Assembly: GCA_902796625.1 (NCBI GenBank)
Contig: CADBPX010000126.1
Coordinates: 1-6,707 of the forward strand
DNA: 6,707 nt
From: an uncultured Pseudomonadota bacterium
Lineage (GTDB): Bacteria > Pseudomonadota > Alphaproteobacteria > RF32 > CAG-239
Reading direction: 5' to 3'
How positions within the stretch are numbered: the first letter of the stretch is position 1; each line of letters begins with the position of its first letter. The notes under the pieces were generated by a model that was given only the letters and a program-made list of their open reading frames with translations, had not been told where the DNA came from and ran no database searches. Shown piece by piece: positions 6,188-6,707 of this stretch. Both the position numbers and the translations under genes were made by a program.

Positions 6188-6542
6188 ATGGGTATTATAT
6201 CATACACCATAGCGTTTATTCTGTTGATATACTGTTTCACAGCGTTAGTACAAAAACGTACAAGATCATTTAACAGTGCTGGAACACCATATTATTATAG
6301 CTAATTTACTTTTATTTTATACAGTGGTTCTGACCTATGATTTGGATATATCTTTTCTCCTTATAATAAATTAGAGTATATATGCGGTTATAGCGATTGC
6401 GACAATAGCAAACATGATTCTTGCACTAAGACCTTCTAAGCAAAATATTAATAAACAAAAAAACAGCTTTTTTAACAAGGTTTCTTATAATTTTCACAAT
6501 TTTGTATTTGTTGGTAAGCGGATAATATTATGTTCACACAAT
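6188..6542 (+). pseudogene. Doubtful remnant of a small membrane-protein gene
   Basis: The roughly 480 bases between the HU terminator and the tRNA hold no intact gene. An ATG at 6188 opens 38 codons to a TAA at 6302-6304, beginning MGIISYTIAFILLIYCFTAL, which looks like a membrane helix followed by basic QKRTR. In another frame, 6249-6371 encodes two more hydrophobic stretches (IIIANLLLFYTVVLTYDL and ISFLLIIN) up to a TAG at 6372. The same frame then continues with IYAVIAIATIANMILALRPS until a TAA at 6543. Together this could be a four-helix membrane protein broken by one frameshift and one nonsense change. No ribosome site precedes 6188, and T-rich DNA readily encodes hydrophobic residues by chance. 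I recognise no family. The remaining gene-free bases show only AT-rich sequence and short palindromes. Confidence 0.2.
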
Positions 6543-6598
6543 TAATATTATAATTGAAATTTACATATTAAAAAAAGTGATAAAAATAAAAAAAGTTC

Positions 6599-6627
6599 TT
6601 GCAATTAGAAAAAAAATATTTTATACA
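6599..6627 (+). promoter_or_regulatory. Promoter of the tRNA-Gln gene
   Basis: A -35 box TTGCAA (6599-6604) and a -10 box TATACA (6622-6627) are 17 bases apart. The -10 is followed at once by the more G+C-rich CGG, as is common at stable-RNA promoters. Transcription would begin near 6634, about 12 bases before the mature tRNA 5' end. The same -35 hexamer serves the leftmost gene of the window. Confidence 0.6.
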
Positions 6628-6645
6628 CGGATTACCAAATGATAT

Positions 6646-6707
6646 TGGGGCGTCGCCAAGTGGTAAGGCATCGGCTTTTGGTGCCGACATTCGTTGGTTC
6701 GAATCCA
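6646..6707 (+). tRNA. tRNA-Gln (anticodon UUG), 3' end cut by the window edge
   Basis: The order of parts matches bacterial tRNA-Gln. The acceptor strand TGGGGCG (6646-6652) is followed by T8 and C9. The D-arm stem GCC/GGC flanks AAGTGGTAA. The anticodon stem TCGGC/GCCGA encloses the loop TTTTGGT (6676-6682) with anticodon TTG at 6678-6680. A five-base variable loop CATTC follows, then GTTGG and the T-loop TTCGAAT. The window stops inside the 3' strand of the T-stem (CCA...), so the closing acceptor strand and the 3' CCA status are not seen. It would read CAA directly and CAG by wobble. Confidence 0.95.

Noticed and set aside
6357..6370. Minus-strand AAGGAG preceded by TATAA, like a gene start.
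   Set aside because: No ATG, GTG or TTG lies at a usable distance and the following frames close within about 16 codons.
6457..6473. A-run and T-run around CAGC, looking like a terminator.
   Set aside because: The stem would be only A-U pairs with no G-C, and no gene on either strand ends just before it.
6511..6540. Resemblance to the E. coli lac operator region (AGCGGATAA followed later by TTCACACA).
   Set aside because: The two matches are short, their spacing differs from the lac operator, the dyad symmetry is not kept, and no sugar-regulated gene follows. Chance similarity or convergent AT-rich sequence is more likely than vector or operator DNA.
1..6707. CRISPR array, long direct repeats or a complete transposable element.
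   Set aside because: No regularly spaced repeats, no long repeated segments and no intact transposase or integrase were seen on either strand.

Overview
The window is AT-rich DNA (roughly two-thirds A+T by eye) from a bacterium. The best clues point to a low-GC alphaproteobacterium. The HU protein ends in the PKFKAGKxLKDAV pattern usual in that class. The UvrD/PcrA helicase opens with a short acidic extension followed by PWLDELNKEQRQAV, as in alphaproteobacterial UvrD. The lineage cannot be fixed further by eye.

The left half is read on the minus strand. Three genes run leftward from about 3177: a MoxR-family AAA+ ATPase, a soluble DUF58 protein starting 11 bases after it, and a protein made of eight consecutive 34-residue TPR units, 71 bases further on with its own likely promoter. 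A strong intrinsic terminator at 164-197 closes this block. Left of it, a separate promoter drives the first 12 codons of a gene that leaves the window. MoxR and DUF58 proteins normally work as a pair, an ATPase and its VWA-like partner involved in maturation or chaperoning of other proteins or complexes. The TPR protein is plausibly a scaffold or client-binding partner.

The right half is read on the plus strand. A full-length UvrD/PcrA helicase gene (3291-5603) starts divergently from moxR across a 113-base AT-rich spacer. After a 237-base gap, which may hold the decayed end of an insertion sequence as well as a promoter and leader hairpin, comes a small, highly codon-biased HU gene (5841-6113) with a textbook terminator. 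About 480 bases without an intact gene follow. They carry only a doubtful, decayed-looking string of hydrophobic reading frames. The window then ends inside a tRNA-Gln(UUG) gene that has its own promoter.

Most of the content is ordinary housekeeping. The points most worth a second look are the possible insertion-sequence remnant upstream of HU, the decayed membrane-protein-like stretch before the tRNA, and the compact MoxR-DUF58-TPR module. I see no convincing wholly new system.
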